From: an uncultured Bacteroidia bacterium
GTDB lineage: Bacteria; Bacteroidota; Bacteroidia; JANWVE01
Length of the DNA: 50,857 nucleotides
NCBI GenBank assembly: GCA_938028625.1
Contig: CALIZB010000074.1
Coordinates: forward strand, 1 to 50,857
Direction of reading: 5' to 3'
Shown: positions 40,668-50,857 of the stretch, piece by piece
Position numbering within the stretch: position 1 is the stretch's first letter
Layout: every line of letters starts with the position of its first letter
The notes under the pieces: generated by a model
The model's database searches: none
What the model was told of the DNA's origin: nothing
What the model saw: only the letters and a program-made list of their open reading frames with translations
Translations under genes and position numbers: made by a program

Positions 40668-43364
40668 ATGACTAAAAATATTATTGTACTGGCAGTTTAT
40701 TTATGTTATTGCATGCAGTTGTATGCACAGCAAAACAATCTTAAAGACAGTCTTTACATATATCATAATCAGTTTAATTTCAGAAAATCAAATGAAGCAG
40801 GAGAAAAACTAATAAAACTTCTTTCAGAAAAAGATAAAAAAGATACTGCGTACAGTAATATACTTAATATACAGTTCAGAAATAACCTTTTTTTAAAGAA
40901 CTATAAGAAATGCCTTAATTATGCCAAAGAAGACAGCGTTTTACAAGAAAACTTTAAAGAGAAGAAAGATAGTATTTATTATATCATAAATGCGAGAGCT
41001 ATCAATAATTTAGGAATAGCATATAAAAATTTAGAGGAGTATAAAAAAGCAGAAAGATGTTATTTATATGTTTTAGAATACTCAAAAAGTAAGTTTGGAG
41101 AATATCATATAAGCTATTCTAATGCATGCAATGATATAGCCATACTATATCTAAACATAAGTGAGTGGTCAAAATCGGAGATTTTTTTCAGAAAAGGCTT
41201 GCAAATAGATAAAAAAATTATTGGTGATACGCATTTAGACTATGCTTTATCCTGTAATAATCTGGGCTTACTGTATCAAATTATTGGCAATACAGAAAAG
41301 GCTATGGAGTATTACAGGTATGCACTTAATGTTTTTAATACAAATAAAGCATACAAAAATCCAAGATATCCTCAGATGATAAATAACCTTGCTACTTTGT
41401 ATGCAAAAATTGGTTTGCGGGATTCTGCATTGTCTTTATACCGCAGAAATCTGTCTGTTATAGAAAGTATTGACAATAAAAACCACCCTGATTATTTTAT
41501 GACCTTATTCAATATTGCAAAAATATATTATGTGGATAGAAAAATAGATAGTTCTGAACACTACTTACATCAGATAGAAGCTAATTACGAATTTAGTCAT
41601 AATCCGCAGAATATGTACAATATCAATCTATTGAAAGCAAAATTATTTTATGCTAAAAAAGAATATCAGAAATCAGATAGTATTTTAGACAGTTTCATAG
41701 AAAAAACTGAACGCAGAGATAAAACAAGCCATATCAATAGCTTAATTATTAAAATTTTAGCTAATCCAAAATATAATCCTGAAATACTAAAAAAAGTGGA
41801 AAAAATATATCAAAGAGTTTTATATGACATTGAAAATACTATATATGCTATGTCAGAACTTGAAAAAGAGAAGTTTCTGGAAGAGTATATTTATTTTGCA
41901 AGAGATGTAATACTTTTAGCAGCATATACTTACAACACTCCTGAACTGAATAAGTACGCATATAATATTATTTTGGCAACCAAAGGTATAGTTGTTACAG
42001 ACAAAGAAAAAATAAAAACACGAATACTAAACAGTAATGATACTATACTAAAGCATCAGTTTATAACATGGAAACAACTTAAAAACATGTATGTCAAAAT
42101 ACAAAATCTGTCAAGCGAAGAACTGCAAAAAAAGAAAATTAACCCAGATAGGGTAAAAAAAGAATTAGACAGTCTAGAAAAAGAAATTTCCATAAAAAGT
42201 GAGGTATTTAATAAAACGTTCAAATTTAAATTTCATACTTGGGATACAATTCAAAATGCACTTAAAGAAAAGCAGGCAGCTATGGAAATTTTCAGGATAA
42301 ATTTTGCTGATATTATGTATCATGCAAAAGATAGTATAATTTATGGTGCAGTTATTATTAAAAAACAAGATGATAGTCCGAGTATCGTTGTATTGCCTAA
42401 TTTTAATGAAAATAGCGTACTTACTAACTATCGCAGAAGTATTTCAAGTAAAATAAAAGATAAGGAAACATACCAATATTTATGGTTACCATTAAAACAA
42501 AGACTTAAAGGAGTTAAAGAAATATATTTTTCCGCTGAAGGTATTTATTATCAGGTTAATTTGAATACTTTACTTAATCCTGCTACACAAAAATATGTCA
42601 TAGATGAAACAAAAATAATTCATTTAACCTGTACAAGAGATATCCTGAATAAAAAGAATTTTATCACAAAAAACAACTATATGATAGGAAACCCTAAATT
42701 TGACACAGGAATAGAACAAGAAAATGAAAAACCCAAACAAGAACGTACATTTGAGAGCTTTTTTGAAAATATAAGCCAATTAGAAGGGGCAGAAAAAGAA
42801 GTAAAGCAAATTTCTGATATGCTACCGAATACAAAAATTGTAACTGGCATAAATGCCACAGAAGAATATGTTAAATCCATTAAAAATCCACGCATTTTGC
42901 ATATTGCTACACATGGATACTTCATAAAAGGAAGGTATCAAAGTTCTACTCAAGCCATGTTAAATGCAGGATTACTTTTTGCAGGAGTAGTAGACTATGA
43001 CCGTATGGACACTCACCCTTTAGACAAAGAAGACGGCAAACTCACCGCTTTTGAAGTGATGAACATGGAATTAGATAGTACAGAACTGGTTGTACTAAGC
43101 GCCTGCGAAACAGGTCTTGGACAAGTAAGCAAAGAAGGGGTATACGGCTTACAACGTGCCTTTAAGGTTGCAGGAGCTCAAACAATTATCATGAGTTTAT
43201 GGAAAGTAAATGATGAAGCTACGCAGTCACTTATGACAAAATTCTACGAAAACTGGCAGAAAAAAAAGATGGATAAACGTGTAGCCTTTGAAACCGCCCA
43301 GAAAGAAATTAGAAAAGAATATAAAGAACCGTATTACTGGGGTGCTTTTGTGATCATTGAATAA
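40668..43364 (+). CDS. Exported TPR-CHAT domain protein (caspase-like)
   Basis: Signal peptide MTKNIIVLAVYLCYCMQLYAQQ; several TPRs; CHAT domain with ILHIATHGYF (His) and LVVLSACETGLG (Cys), then GLQRAFKVAGAQTIIMSLWKVND. Confidence 0.92.
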   Translation: MTKNIIVLAVYLCYCMQLYAQQNNLKDSLYIYHNQFNFRKSNEAGEKLIKLLSEKDKKDTAYSNILNIQFRNNLFLKNYKKCLNYAKEDSVLQENFKEKKDSIYYIINARAINNLGIAYKNLEEYKKAERCYLYVLEYSKSKFGEYHISYSNACNDIAILYLNISEWSKSEIFFRKGLQIDKKIIGDTHLDYALSCNNLGLLYQIIGNTEKAMEYYRYALNVFNTNKAYKNPRYPQMINNLATLYAKIGLRDSALSLYRRNLSVIESIDNKNHPDYFMTLFNIAKIYYVDRKIDSSEHYLHQIEANYEFSHNPQNMYNINLLKAKLFYAKKEYQKSDSILDSFIEKTERRDKTSHINSLIIKILANPKYNPEILKKVEKIYQRVLYDIENTIYAMSELEKEKFLEEYIYFARDVILLAAYTYNTPELNKYAYNIILATKGIVVTDKEKIKTRILNSNDTILKHQFITWKQLKNMYVKIQNLSSEELQKKKINPDRVKKELDSLEKEISIKSEVFNKTFKFKFHTWDTIQNALKEKQAAMEIFRINFADIMYHAKDSIIYGAVIIKKQDDSPSIVVLPNFNENSVLTNYRRSISSKIKDKETYQYLWLPLKQRLKGVKEIYFSAEGIYYQVNLNTLLNPATQKYVIDETKIIHLTCTRDILNKKNFITKNNYMIGNPKFDTGIEQENEKPKQERTFESFFENISQLEGAEKEVKQISDMLPNTKIVTGINATEEYVKSIKNPRILHIATHGYFIKGRYQSSTQAMLNAGLLFAGVVDYDRMDTHPLDKEDGKLTAFEVMNMELDSTELVVLSACETGLGQVSKEGVYGLQRAFKVAGAQTIIMSLWKVNDEATQSLMTKFYENWQKKKMDKRVAFETAQKEIRKEYKEPYYWGAFVIIE

Positions 43365-43382
43365 AAAATCTGTCTTATTCTG

Positions 43383-46300
43383 CTATTTGAGATACAGGTT
43401 CTTTTTTTTACTGTAAGAAAGCACCTTGTAAATGACAGGGAAGACCAGCAAGGTAAATAAAGTAGCGGTAACCAATCCTCCTATAATCACAATTGCCAAA
43501 GGTCTCTGACTTTCTGAACCTATACCTGTACTCAGTGCGGCAGGTAACAGCCCTAAGGCCGCCATAAGTGCCGTCATTACCACAGGTCTTGTACGGATTT
43601 TTACAGCATGAATGATAGCCTGGTTAATATCTGTAAACTCCTCGACTTGCCTGTGTATCTCTGAAATAAGAATAACCCCGTTCTGCACACAGATACCAAA
43701 CAAAGCAATAAAACCTACCCCTGCGGATATGCCAAAATTCGTTCCTGTAATATGTAACGCAAGTATACCTCCAATCAAGGCAAAAGGAACGTTAATCAGT
43801 ACATAAACGGCATCTCTGATGCTATTGAACATAATAAAAAGCAGAATAAAAATCATAATCAGACTTATCGGAACTACCTGTGCCAGTCTTTTGCTTGCCC
43901 GTACCTGATTTTCAAACTCGCCTGTCCAGTCTATTCTGTATCCTGATGGAATTTTTATGTTTGCTTTTACATTTTTCTGTGCTTCAGCAATGGTACTACC
44001 AAGATCCCTTTCCCGTACAGAAAACTTAACCCCGATAAAGCGTTTGTTATTATCCCTGTAAATAAATGCAGGACCTGTGATTTTTCTTAACACAGCTACT
44101 TCTTTAAGCGGAATTTTATTGCCTGTAATGGTAGGTATCATCAAAGCCAGAATATCTTCTTCATTCTTGCGGTAATCCTTGTCATAACGGATACGAATAT
44201 CAAATTTTCTTTCTCCTTCGTATTTTTGGGTAGCCGTTTTGCCGCCAATAGCCATTTCTATTACTGCCTGCGCTTCCGACTTGGTTACACCATATACAGC
44301 CATTTTCTCCTCGTCCAGCAAAATACTCATTTCAGGCTGACCTACATTGCGCAGAATACCAACATCTTTAATACCTTGTACATTTTTAATCTGTTCCAAT
44401 ACCTGATTGGCTAATTCATCTAACTTATTCAAATCATCTCCATAGATTTTTACCGCATTGTTAGCATTCATACCTGCTACGGCTTCGGCTACATTATCAA
44501 TAATAGGCTGTGAATAGTTATAGTTAATTCCCTGATACTTTTTGAGCCGCTTATCCATTTCTTCTATCAGTTCATCTAAGGTAATCTTGCGTTTCCACTC
44601 TTCTTTGGGTTTAAGGTTTACCTGCATCTGTACATAATAAAATCCGCTAGGGTCTGTGCCGTCATTGCTCCGCCCTGACTGTGATAAAACCCCATTGACT
44701 TCGGGAAACTGCATAATCTCTTTGCGAAGTGTGCTGACCATATTTACTGTTTGCTGAAGTGTATAGCTCATGGGCATTTTGGCTTCTACCCATAACGCTC
44801 CTTCATTGAGTTGTGGCAAAAACTCTGTACCAAGCCATTTTATTGAGAACAAAGTAATTCCAAAACAACTGAATGCCACAATGATGGTGGCGGTTTTACG
44901 ACGGTATGTCCATGTAAAAAGTTTTTCTACAGTTTTATTGATGATACGAGTAAAAAGGTTGTTTTTTTCTTTGATATTTTTTTGTAGCAGTACAGAACAC
45001 AGTAAAGGTACTAACGTCAGGGTAAAAATAAGTGCGCCAAGCAAAGCAAAGCCCAGTGTCCATGCTAAGGGAGAAAACATTTTGCCTTCTACTTTTTCAA
45101 AAGAAAAAATGGGTAGCAAAGCAGAAATGATAATCAGTTTGGAAAAAAAAATAGCTTTTCCCATTTGGGTTGCTGTATTTTTAATAAGCCCCATTTTGGA
45201 GAGTACATTAAATTTTTGCATACCTAGTTTATGTGCTTTCTGGTCTAGGGCCATAAAAATGCCCTCTACCATAACCACTGCACCATCTATAATAATTCCA
45301 AAATCTACCGCACCCAAAGAAAGCAAATTGGCACTCATGCCTTTTAAGCGAAGCATAAAAAACGAGAACAGCAAAGACAGCGGAATAACCAATGCCACAA
45401 TAAGCGTAGTCCGCCAGTCTGCCATAAAGACCATAACTATTACTGTAACGAGTATAATCCCTTCAATAAGGTTATGAGTTACCGTTTTGGTACAATAATT
45501 AATGAGTATATCCCTGTCATAAAACGTTTTCATTTTTACATCAGCAGGAAGTATGGAAGTATTGAGTTCCTCAATTTTTTCCTTTACGCGGGCAAGTACT
45601 TGCGCAGGGTTTTCGCCTTTGCGCATAACGACAATGCCTTCTACAACATCATCATTGTCATTCAGACCTACTTGACCTACACGGGGTTTGCTGGCTTCAT
45701 ACACACTAGCTACGTCTTTTACCAATAGCGGACTACCGTTAAATATATCCACAATAGTATTTTCTATGTCTTTTTTGCTGTCTAATAAACCGATTCCACG
45801 CACTACATAAGCCTGTCCGTTTTTTTCTATTACATCACCGCCGACGTTAAGATTAGACTTACTGATAGCCTCAAAAAGCTCTAACGGTGTAAGTTTGTAT
45901 TGATGTAATTTGGCAGGTTCTACGGATATTTCATAAATTTTTTCCTGTCCGCCAAAAGCTACAATATCCGCCACACCGGGTACTCTTCGCAATTCTCTGT
46001 CTATGACCCAATTCTGAATAGTAAGGAGTTCTCTCGTATCTCTTTCTTTGCTTTCTAACACATATCTAAAAATCTCTCCCGTAGGACCGTAAGGGGGCTG
46101 TACGTCAGGTTCTACGCCCTCGGGCAGAGATATATTGCGCAATTGGTTATTGACTTGCTGGCGGGCAAAAAAATCCTCCACGTCGTCTTCAAATATGATT
46201 TTTATCACAGATAGCCCAAACATAGATATACTGCGCACATTCGTTTTGCGCTGTACACTGTTCATAGCTACTTCAATGGGCATAGTAACAAAACGTTCTA

Positions 46301-46490
46301 CCTCTTCTGCACTTCTGCCCTGCCATTGGGTTACAATAATAATTTGTGTATTAGTAACATCAGGAAAGGCTTCAATGGGTATTTTGATATAGCTGACAAT
46401 ACCTGACACTATCAGTATCAGGACCCAGAAAAAAGTAAAAAATTTGTTCTTTATAGAAAAACCGATAATTCCTTTGATAAAATTGTTCAT
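43383..46490 (-). CDS. CusA/CzcA family heavy-metal efflux RND transporter
   Basis: ~1036 aa RND: IPIEAFPDVTNTQIIIVTQWQGRSAEEVERFVTMPIE; GAVDFGIIIDGAVVMVEGIF; GVGFIALFGICVQNGVILISEI. Start ATG 46490, 2 nt after TATCTTTG. Confidence 0.95.
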   Translation of the reverse strand: MNNFIKGIIGFSIKNKFFTFFWVLILIVSGIVSYIKIPIEAFPDVTNTQIIIVTQWQGRSAEEVERFVTMPIEVAMNSVQRKTNVRSISMFGLSVIKIIFEDDVEDFFARQQVNNQLRNISLPEGVEPDVQPPYGPTGEIFRYVLESKERDTRELLTIQNWVIDRELRRVPGVADIVAFGGQEKIYEISVEPAKLHQYKLTPLELFEAISKSNLNVGGDVIEKNGQAYVVRGIGLLDSKKDIENTIVDIFNGSPLLVKDVASVYEASKPRVGQVGLNDNDDVVEGIVVMRKGENPAQVLARVKEKIEELNTSILPADVKMKTFYDRDILINYCTKTVTHNLIEGIILVTVIVMVFMADWRTTLIVALVIPLSLLFSFFMLRLKGMSANLLSLGAVDFGIIIDGAVVMVEGIFMALDQKAHKLGMQKFNVLSKMGLIKNTATQMGKAIFFSKLIIISALLPIFSFEKVEGKMFSPLAWTLGFALLGALIFTLTLVPLLCSVLLQKNIKEKNNLFTRIINKTVEKLFTWTYRRKTATIIVAFSCFGITLFSIKWLGTEFLPQLNEGALWVEAKMPMSYTLQQTVNMVSTLRKEIMQFPEVNGVLSQSGRSNDGTDPSGFYYVQMQVNLKPKEEWKRKITLDELIEEMDKRLKKYQGINYNYSQPIIDNVAEAVAGMNANNAVKIYGDDLNKLDELANQVLEQIKNVQGIKDVGILRNVGQPEMSILLDEEKMAVYGVTKSEAQAVIEMAIGGKTATQKYEGERKFDIRIRYDKDYRKNEEDILALMIPTITGNKIPLKEVAVLRKITGPAFIYRDNNKRFIGVKFSVRERDLGSTIAEAQKNVKANIKIPSGYRIDWTGEFENQVRASKRLAQVVPISLIMIFILLFIMFNSIRDAVYVLINVPFALIGGILALHITGTNFGISAGVGFIALFGICVQNGVILISEIHRQVEEFTDINQAIIHAVKIRTRPVVMTALMAALGLLPAALSTGIGSESQRPLAIVIIGGLVTATLFTLLVFPVIYKVLSYSKKKNLYLK

Positions 46491-46523
46491 AGCAAAGATA
46501 TTTCTAAACAAATGGATACAAGG

Positions 46524-47606
46524 TCAATCGTTGATAGCATCATAAATGAGAATACCATTTTTGGAAATAATTTTTTCGCCTTCATTCAGTCCGCTTTTGA
46601 TATAAGTAATGTCATCTGCTTCACGATAGATTTCTACTTTGCGGGTTTCTATGTTTTTTCTGTCATGAAAAACCATTACCCAGTATTTGTTTTTGTCAAA
46701 AATGATAGCAGAAGAAGGTACTACTATTTTTTCATGGTCTTCCAAAAGCTGAACAGATACCATAGAACTCATTTCAGGTTTGAGTTTAAGGTCTTTGTTC
46801 GGAATTTTTACACGAGCTTTCATAGATTTTGTTTCAGGGTCAATGGCATTAAAAATTTTGTCTATTCTGCCCTTATAAACAGTATCGGGAAATGCAAGAG
46901 TTTTAATGCTTACTTCCTGCCCTACATGAATTTTGGCAATATCGCTTTCATGGATATTGATCAATACCCATACCTCATTGATTTCTGCAATAGAAAACAC
47001 AGGTTCTGCAATATCAGAACGGATAAGTTCATTCTGATTGATTTTTTTACTGATAACAAAACCACTTATAGGTGCAGTGATATTAAATACAGACCCATTT
47101 TTAAGACTATAAATGTTGTATATTTCGTTAATACGGTTCAGTTCTGCTTTTGCTTTTTCTAATTCTTTTTGGGCAGCAATGACATCTTTCTCGGAGTTAA
47201 GTTTGCCTGCAAACAGTTCTTTGGCAACCTGTAAATTTTTTTCTGCCACAGCTACATCACTTACAGCATCTAACCTTTCTTTTTCAAATAAAGCTACTTC
47301 GCCGCTTTGCACAGAAGCTAGTACCTGACCTTGTTTTACATAATCGCCGAGTTCTGCATAAATATTTTTTACTACACCATTAACCACAGAAAATATTTGT
47401 GCAGTCTTGTTATTGTCAGCAGTAATTCTTCCAAAAAAACGGATTTTATTTTTCACCTGCTGTTTTTGTACTGTATAAAACTCACACTTTTGCATCATAG
47501 TTTCGCTCATAGAGAAGGCAGTAGCCGTTTCTGGGATTTTCTTTTTGCAGGCGTACATAAACAGTACCGCCGAGAGTATAACATACATCAGATTATATTT
47601 TTGCAT
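46524..47606 (-). CDS. Efflux RND periplasmic adaptor (CusB/CzcB-like)
   Basis: Lipobox-like MYACKKK; membrane-fusion pattern VVKNIYAELGDYVKQGQVLASVQSGEV ... ITAPISGFV. Confidence 0.92.
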   Translation of the reverse strand: MQKYNLMYVILSAVLFMYACKKKIPETATAFSMSETMMQKCEFYTVQKQQVKNKIRFFGRITADNNKTAQIFSVVNGVVKNIYAELGDYVKQGQVLASVQSGEVALFEKERLDAVSDVAVAEKNLQVAKELFAGKLNSEKDVIAAQKELEKAKAELNRINEIYNIYSLKNGSVFNITAPISGFVISKKINQNELIRSDIAEPVFSIAEINEVWVLINIHESDIAKIHVGQEVSIKTLAFPDTVYKGRIDKIFNAIDPETKSMKARVKIPNKDLKLKPEMSSMVSVQLLEDHEKIVVPSSAIIFDKNKYWVMVFHDRKNIETRKVEIYREADDITYIKSGLNEGEKIISKNGILIYDAIND

Positions 47607-47607
47607 A

Positions 47608-48861
47608 TCAGTATATCTCCTTTCCGATTAAAAAATTCAGTTGTTCGCCTGAAATAACTAATTGAGTACGAATACGCGTAAGTTCTATGAGAACCTCATT
47701 GTATGCCTCAAAAAAGTCTAGAAATTCAAGAATATTGATGTTTCGTTTTTGAAAGTTTATGGTCATGGCATTAAAGGTGGTTTCAAAATCAGGGTTGTAC
47801 AAGGTCATAGCTTTTTGGTATTCGGTAACAGTCTGGTTATAGAAGGCATAAGTGTTCTGGATACTTGTGATAATTTCATTTTTAAGGGCTTGGTATTCGT
47901 ATTCGGTTTGCTTTACCTTATACTGCGACGTTTTGATATTGCCCTGGTTTCTGTGAAAAAAAGGCAGAGGAACAGCTATTCCTGTATTGATTTGGTTTTG
48001 AAATGCGCCTCCGCGCTGGTCATAATATGTAAAAATATTTACGTCAGGTATAGCCAATTTTTTCTGATAGATAAAGCTTTGCTGTGCTAATTGCATATTC
48101 TGTTCTTTGGCAAGTAGCTCTGCCCGCTGAGTAAGAGCAGTACTGGTAAGTTCCTGCAAAGATATATTTTTGATATATTTGGTAATGCCTGACTCTTCAA
48201 AGCGTAATACTACCGTGTTTTGCGTTTGTAATAAAGTTTGTAGGCGTTGCTGGGCTTCATAATACTGTTTGAGAAACTCTGCACGGTCATTATTCAGTTT
48301 GAGATATGCTCCTTTGAGACGTACAATGTCTTTTTGTGGAATACTGTTCTTGCTTGCCTGCACCTGATAAATACCGAGTAAAGTATCTATGAGTGCGAGC
48401 TGGTTCTGATATTTTTCCAGCAGAACATGAAGCTGTCCTGTAATAAACAAGTCTGTTCTTAACTGGTATTTAAGCTGGGAAAGCAGATGCTGAAATTCTA
48501 ATTCTGCTATTTTTGTATTAGTGCGGGCTATTTCTATCTCGGCTTTACGCTTGCCTCCCAATACAATAAGTTGTTCAAACTGAAAAACTTTCTGTCCTGT
48601 CTGCCCGATATGTAGAAATTTTTTATTTTCATGGTCTATGGCGTTTATATCGGCTGTAAAAACGGGATTGGGATACAGTTTTGCTTGAATAATCTGAGCT
48701 TTCTGGGCTTCTATGTTCATACTTGAAGCCAAGAGAGAAAGGTTTTGTGTGATAAATATGCTATCTGCCTGTTTTATGCTTACGTATAAAGTGTCTGCTT
48801 TGCTTTGAGTGGGCAAAATTAAGGTTAAAGCATAAAATATCGTTAGCAAGTATAGTCGCAT
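47608..48861 (-). CDS. TolC family outer-membrane efflux protein (CusC/CzcC-like)
   Basis: Signal peptide; long helices; ALTQRAELLAKEQNMQLAQQSFIYQKKLAIPDVNIFTYYDQRGG ... GIAVPLPFFHRNQGNI. Confidence 0.92.
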   Translation of the reverse strand: MRLYLLTIFYALTLILPTQSKADTLYVSIKQADSIFITQNLSLLASSMNIEAQKAQIIQAKLYPNPVFTADINAIDHENKKFLHIGQTGQKVFQFEQLIVLGGKRKAEIEIARTNTKIAELEFQHLLSQLKYQLRTDLFITGQLHVLLEKYQNQLALIDTLLGIYQVQASKNSIPQKDIVRLKGAYLKLNNDRAEFLKQYYEAQQRLQTLLQTQNTVVLRFEESGITKYIKNISLQELTSTALTQRAELLAKEQNMQLAQQSFIYQKKLAIPDVNIFTYYDQRGGAFQNQINTGIAVPLPFFHRNQGNIKTSQYKVKQTEYEYQALKNEIITSIQNTYAFYNQTVTEYQKAMTLYNPDFETTFNAMTINFQKRNINILEFLDFFEAYNEVLIELTRIRTQLVISGEQLNFLIGKEIY

Positions 48862-48991
48862 AATTCCTTAAAAGCGTATGCAAAAGAACAGCAAACAACC
48901 TTAAAAACACCTTAAAATAAATAAAATTTACCTTAAAATGATGGAGAATGAATAATGGGGAATAAAAATCCTAAGTCAGAAATCAAAAGAA

Positions 48992-49030
48992 GGTTATTTT
49001 GATACCGTTTGGCAAACTCACTGACCGAAT
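48992..49030. repeat. Hairpin repeat copy B
   Basis: GGTTATTTTGATACCGTTTGGCAAACTCACTGACCGAAT aligns with the reverse complement of copy A; outer GGT/ACC and inner GTTTG/CAAAC pair. Confidence 0.5.
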
Positions 49031-49044
49031 TCCTAAATACGAAA

Positions 49045-50109
49045 TTACTTCCCTCCCATTTCGTTAGCTTCCTGAATTTTTTTTCTTATCTTTTCATCTG
49101 CCGTAGCATTGATTTCTATGGCTTTTTTTATGGTGCTTAAAGCATTTTCAAAATTGTTGCTCTGTTTTTCTGCAATAGATTTGATTACAAGTGGACTAGA
49201 GTCTTCATTATCAAAAGCAAAAGCAGTTTCTGCATCTATAATAGCGTTTTGATATTTTTTGAGAATAATATAATTTTCTGCCCTATTGATGTAATACAAC
49301 TGTTTATCAGGAAAAAGTTGTATTGCCATAGTAAAATCATCTGCGGCTTTGTCATACTCGCCCATATCATAGTAGCAGATACCTCTGTAGTAGTACGCAT
49401 TATGATTATTTTTATTCATACTCAATACACGGTTTAAGTCTAATAGTGCCGCCTTGTAATTTTCTAACTGCACATAAGCCATTGCCCTGTAATTGTAAGG
49501 AAAAGTCATGTTTGGGGAGAGTTGAATGGCTTTTTCATAATCTTTGAAGGCTAATTTTGTCTGTCCCAATCTCATATAGGCATCGCCTCTATCGCAGTAA
49601 GCTCCTGTAAATTTAGGGTTAATTTTAATAGCTTGTGTGAGGTCCTCTACGGCTTTATCATAAGCCTCCAAGCGCGTGTAGGCAATACCTCTGCGCCAAT
49701 ACGCAAAATAAAAATTAGGTTTTAGTTGAACTGCTTTATCCAAATCTGCGAGTGCTTTTTGGTATTCTTTAACTTCAATGTACAAATCTGCACGATAAGC
49801 ATAAGCAAGACTTAATCCTATTTCTGGTTTTTTGTTAATAAAAGCAGAATACTCATTGATTTGGTCACGGATTTTTTTGGACTCTTTCAGCCACGCTTTG
49901 GAAAAAATGGCATATTCACTTTCAGGGTATTTTGTTTTTATCTGTTTGTATATTTCGCTTAATTTTGTGCGGGGAAGTTTGACCGTAGCAGTATCTATTA
50001 TTTTTATACTCTCTTCAAACAAGGCTTTGGCTTTATCCTGCGCGTATACCGTATTTATCACAAGTAATGCTGTCCAAATCAGACTTTTTCCCATTAAACA
50101 AAATTTCAT
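49045..50109 (-). CDS. Secreted tetratricopeptide repeat protein
   Basis: Signal peptide and many canonical TPRs (YRADLYIEVKEYQKALADLDKAVQLKPN; YWRRGIAYTRLEAYDKAVEDLTQAIKINPK). TAAATTTG 4 nt upstream. Confidence 0.93.
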   Translation of the reverse strand: MKFCLMGKSLIWTALLVINTVYAQDKAKALFEESIKIIDTATVKLPRTKLSEIYKQIKTKYPESEYAIFSKAWLKESKKIRDQINEYSAFINKKPEIGLSLAYAYRADLYIEVKEYQKALADLDKAVQLKPNFYFAYWRRGIAYTRLEAYDKAVEDLTQAIKINPKFTGAYCDRGDAYMRLGQTKLAFKDYEKAIQLSPNMTFPYNYRAMAYVQLENYKAALLDLNRVLSMNKNNHNAYYYRGICYYDMGEYDKAADDFTMAIQLFPDKQLYYINRAENYIILKKYQNAIIDAETAFAFDNEDSSPLVIKSIAEKQSNNFENALSTIKKAIEINATADEKIRKKIQEANEMGGK

Positions 50110-50128
50110 ATAGCAAATTTATAAAAAA

Positions 50129-50815
50129 ATGAACATCAGAGAACGATATAAAAAAGTTTTAAGTATTTTATCAGAACAATATCCCGAAGCACAAACAGAA
50201 CTGCACTATCAGAATCCATTTCAGTTGCTTGTAGCGGTTATTCTCTCTGCACAGTGCACAGACAAAAGAGTAAATATGGTTACGCCTGCATTTTTTCAAG
50301 ATTTTCCTGATGCCTATGCTTTGGCAAAACAATCTCCTGAAACAGTTTTTGAATATATCAAAAGTGTTTCTTATCCGAATAATAAGGCAAAAAACCTTAT
50401 CAATATGGCAAAAATGCTGGTGGAAAAACACAACGGCAATGTTCCTGATACTTTTGAGGAAATAGTAGCTCTGCCTGGTGCAGGTCGTAAAACCGCTAAT
50501 GTAGTACTTTCTGTTTTGTATAATCAACCTACTATGGCTGTGGATACGCATGTATTCAGGGTTTCTAACAGGATTGGATTAGTAAAAGCAAAAAATGTGC
50601 TTAAAGCAGAAGAGCAATTAGTAAAAAATATTCCCAAAGAAGATATTCCCAAAGCACACCATTGGTTAATTTTACATGGCAGGTACGTATGTGTGGCACG
50701 CAAGCCCAAGTGCGAAAAATGTCCTATAACTGCATACTGCAAGTATTATGCAGATTTAGCCAAGACACAAGCATCTGAATCTGATAAAAAAACAACAGTA
50801 AAGCCCAAAAAATAA
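50129..50815 (+). CDS. nth: Endonuclease III
   Basis: NPFQLLVAVILSAQCTDKRVN; LPGAGRKTANVVLSV; VDTHVFRVSNRIGLV; Cys cluster CVARKPKCEKCPITAYC. Confidence 0.97.
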   Translation: MNIRERYKKVLSILSEQYPEAQTELHYQNPFQLLVAVILSAQCTDKRVNMVTPAFFQDFPDAYALAKQSPETVFEYIKSVSYPNNKAKNLINMAKMLVEKHNGNVPDTFEEIVALPGAGRKTANVVLSVLYNQPTMAVDTHVFRVSNRIGLVKAKNVLKAEEQLVKNIPKEDIPKAHHWLILHGRYVCVARKPKCEKCPITAYCKYYADLAKTQASESDKKTTVKPKK

Positions 50816-50818
50816 CTC

Positions 50819-50857
50819 ATGGACATTTACGATTTTATTCTTGACCATGAACACGAG
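50819..50857 (+). CDS. Start of a further ORF truncated by the window edge
   Basis: ATG at 50819, 3 nt after the nth stop: MDIYDFILDHEHE...; too short to assign. Confidence 0.4.
   Translation, partial: MDIYDFILDHEHE

Noticed and set aside
40668-43364. TPR-CHAT gene as part of a CRISPR type III-E or gasdermin defence locus
   Set aside because: No cas7-11, gasdermin-like or effector partner next to it, and the protein has a signal peptide.
44770-45477. 235-aa plus-strand ORF
   Set aside because: Lies wholly antisense to the RND transporter gene; low-complexity composition typical of a shadow ORF.
46512-47162. 216-aa plus-strand ORF
   Set aside because: Antisense to the RND adaptor gene; Phe/Tyr-rich shadow translation.
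43383-48861. RND operon as a novel efflux system
   Set aside because: Standard TolC-adaptor-RND gene order with clear CusA/CzcA-type sequences; substrate cannot be judged from sequence alone.

Overview
This 50.9 kb AT-rich window looks chromosomal and comes from a Bacteroidota bacterium of the Cytophagales/gliding type. Lineage evidence is TAnnTTTG -7 promoters, a T9SS type-B (CHU_C/gliding-motility) C-terminal domain, a GldB-like lipoprotein and a DUF5686-type carboxypeptidase-regulatory protein. Housekeeping genes include uvrB, a class A PBP, fumC, a SpoU/TrmH methyltransferase, a beta-CASP MBL protein, enoyl-CoA hydratase, murA, GAPDH, photolyase, nth, UbiA-family, a CusCBA-like RND efflux operon and tRNA-Arg(CCG). 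The best candidate for an under-described system is a three-gene cassette directly downstream of uvrB (2488-3792): a UPF0332-like HEPN protein, an unrecognised 147-aa protein, and a SecB-like chaperone overlapping the latter. This resembles a toxin-antitoxin-chaperone (TAC) module. Other points of interest: many near-leaderless promoters in which TAnnTTTG ends 2-12 nt before the start codon; a long palindrome across the GAPDH promoter; a GC-rich composite repeat beside tRNA-Arg; a dispersed hairpin repeat family; and an exported TPR-CHAT caspase-like protein. No rRNA, CRISPR array, transposase or prophage was seen. All family calls come from reading translations by eye; no database search was run.
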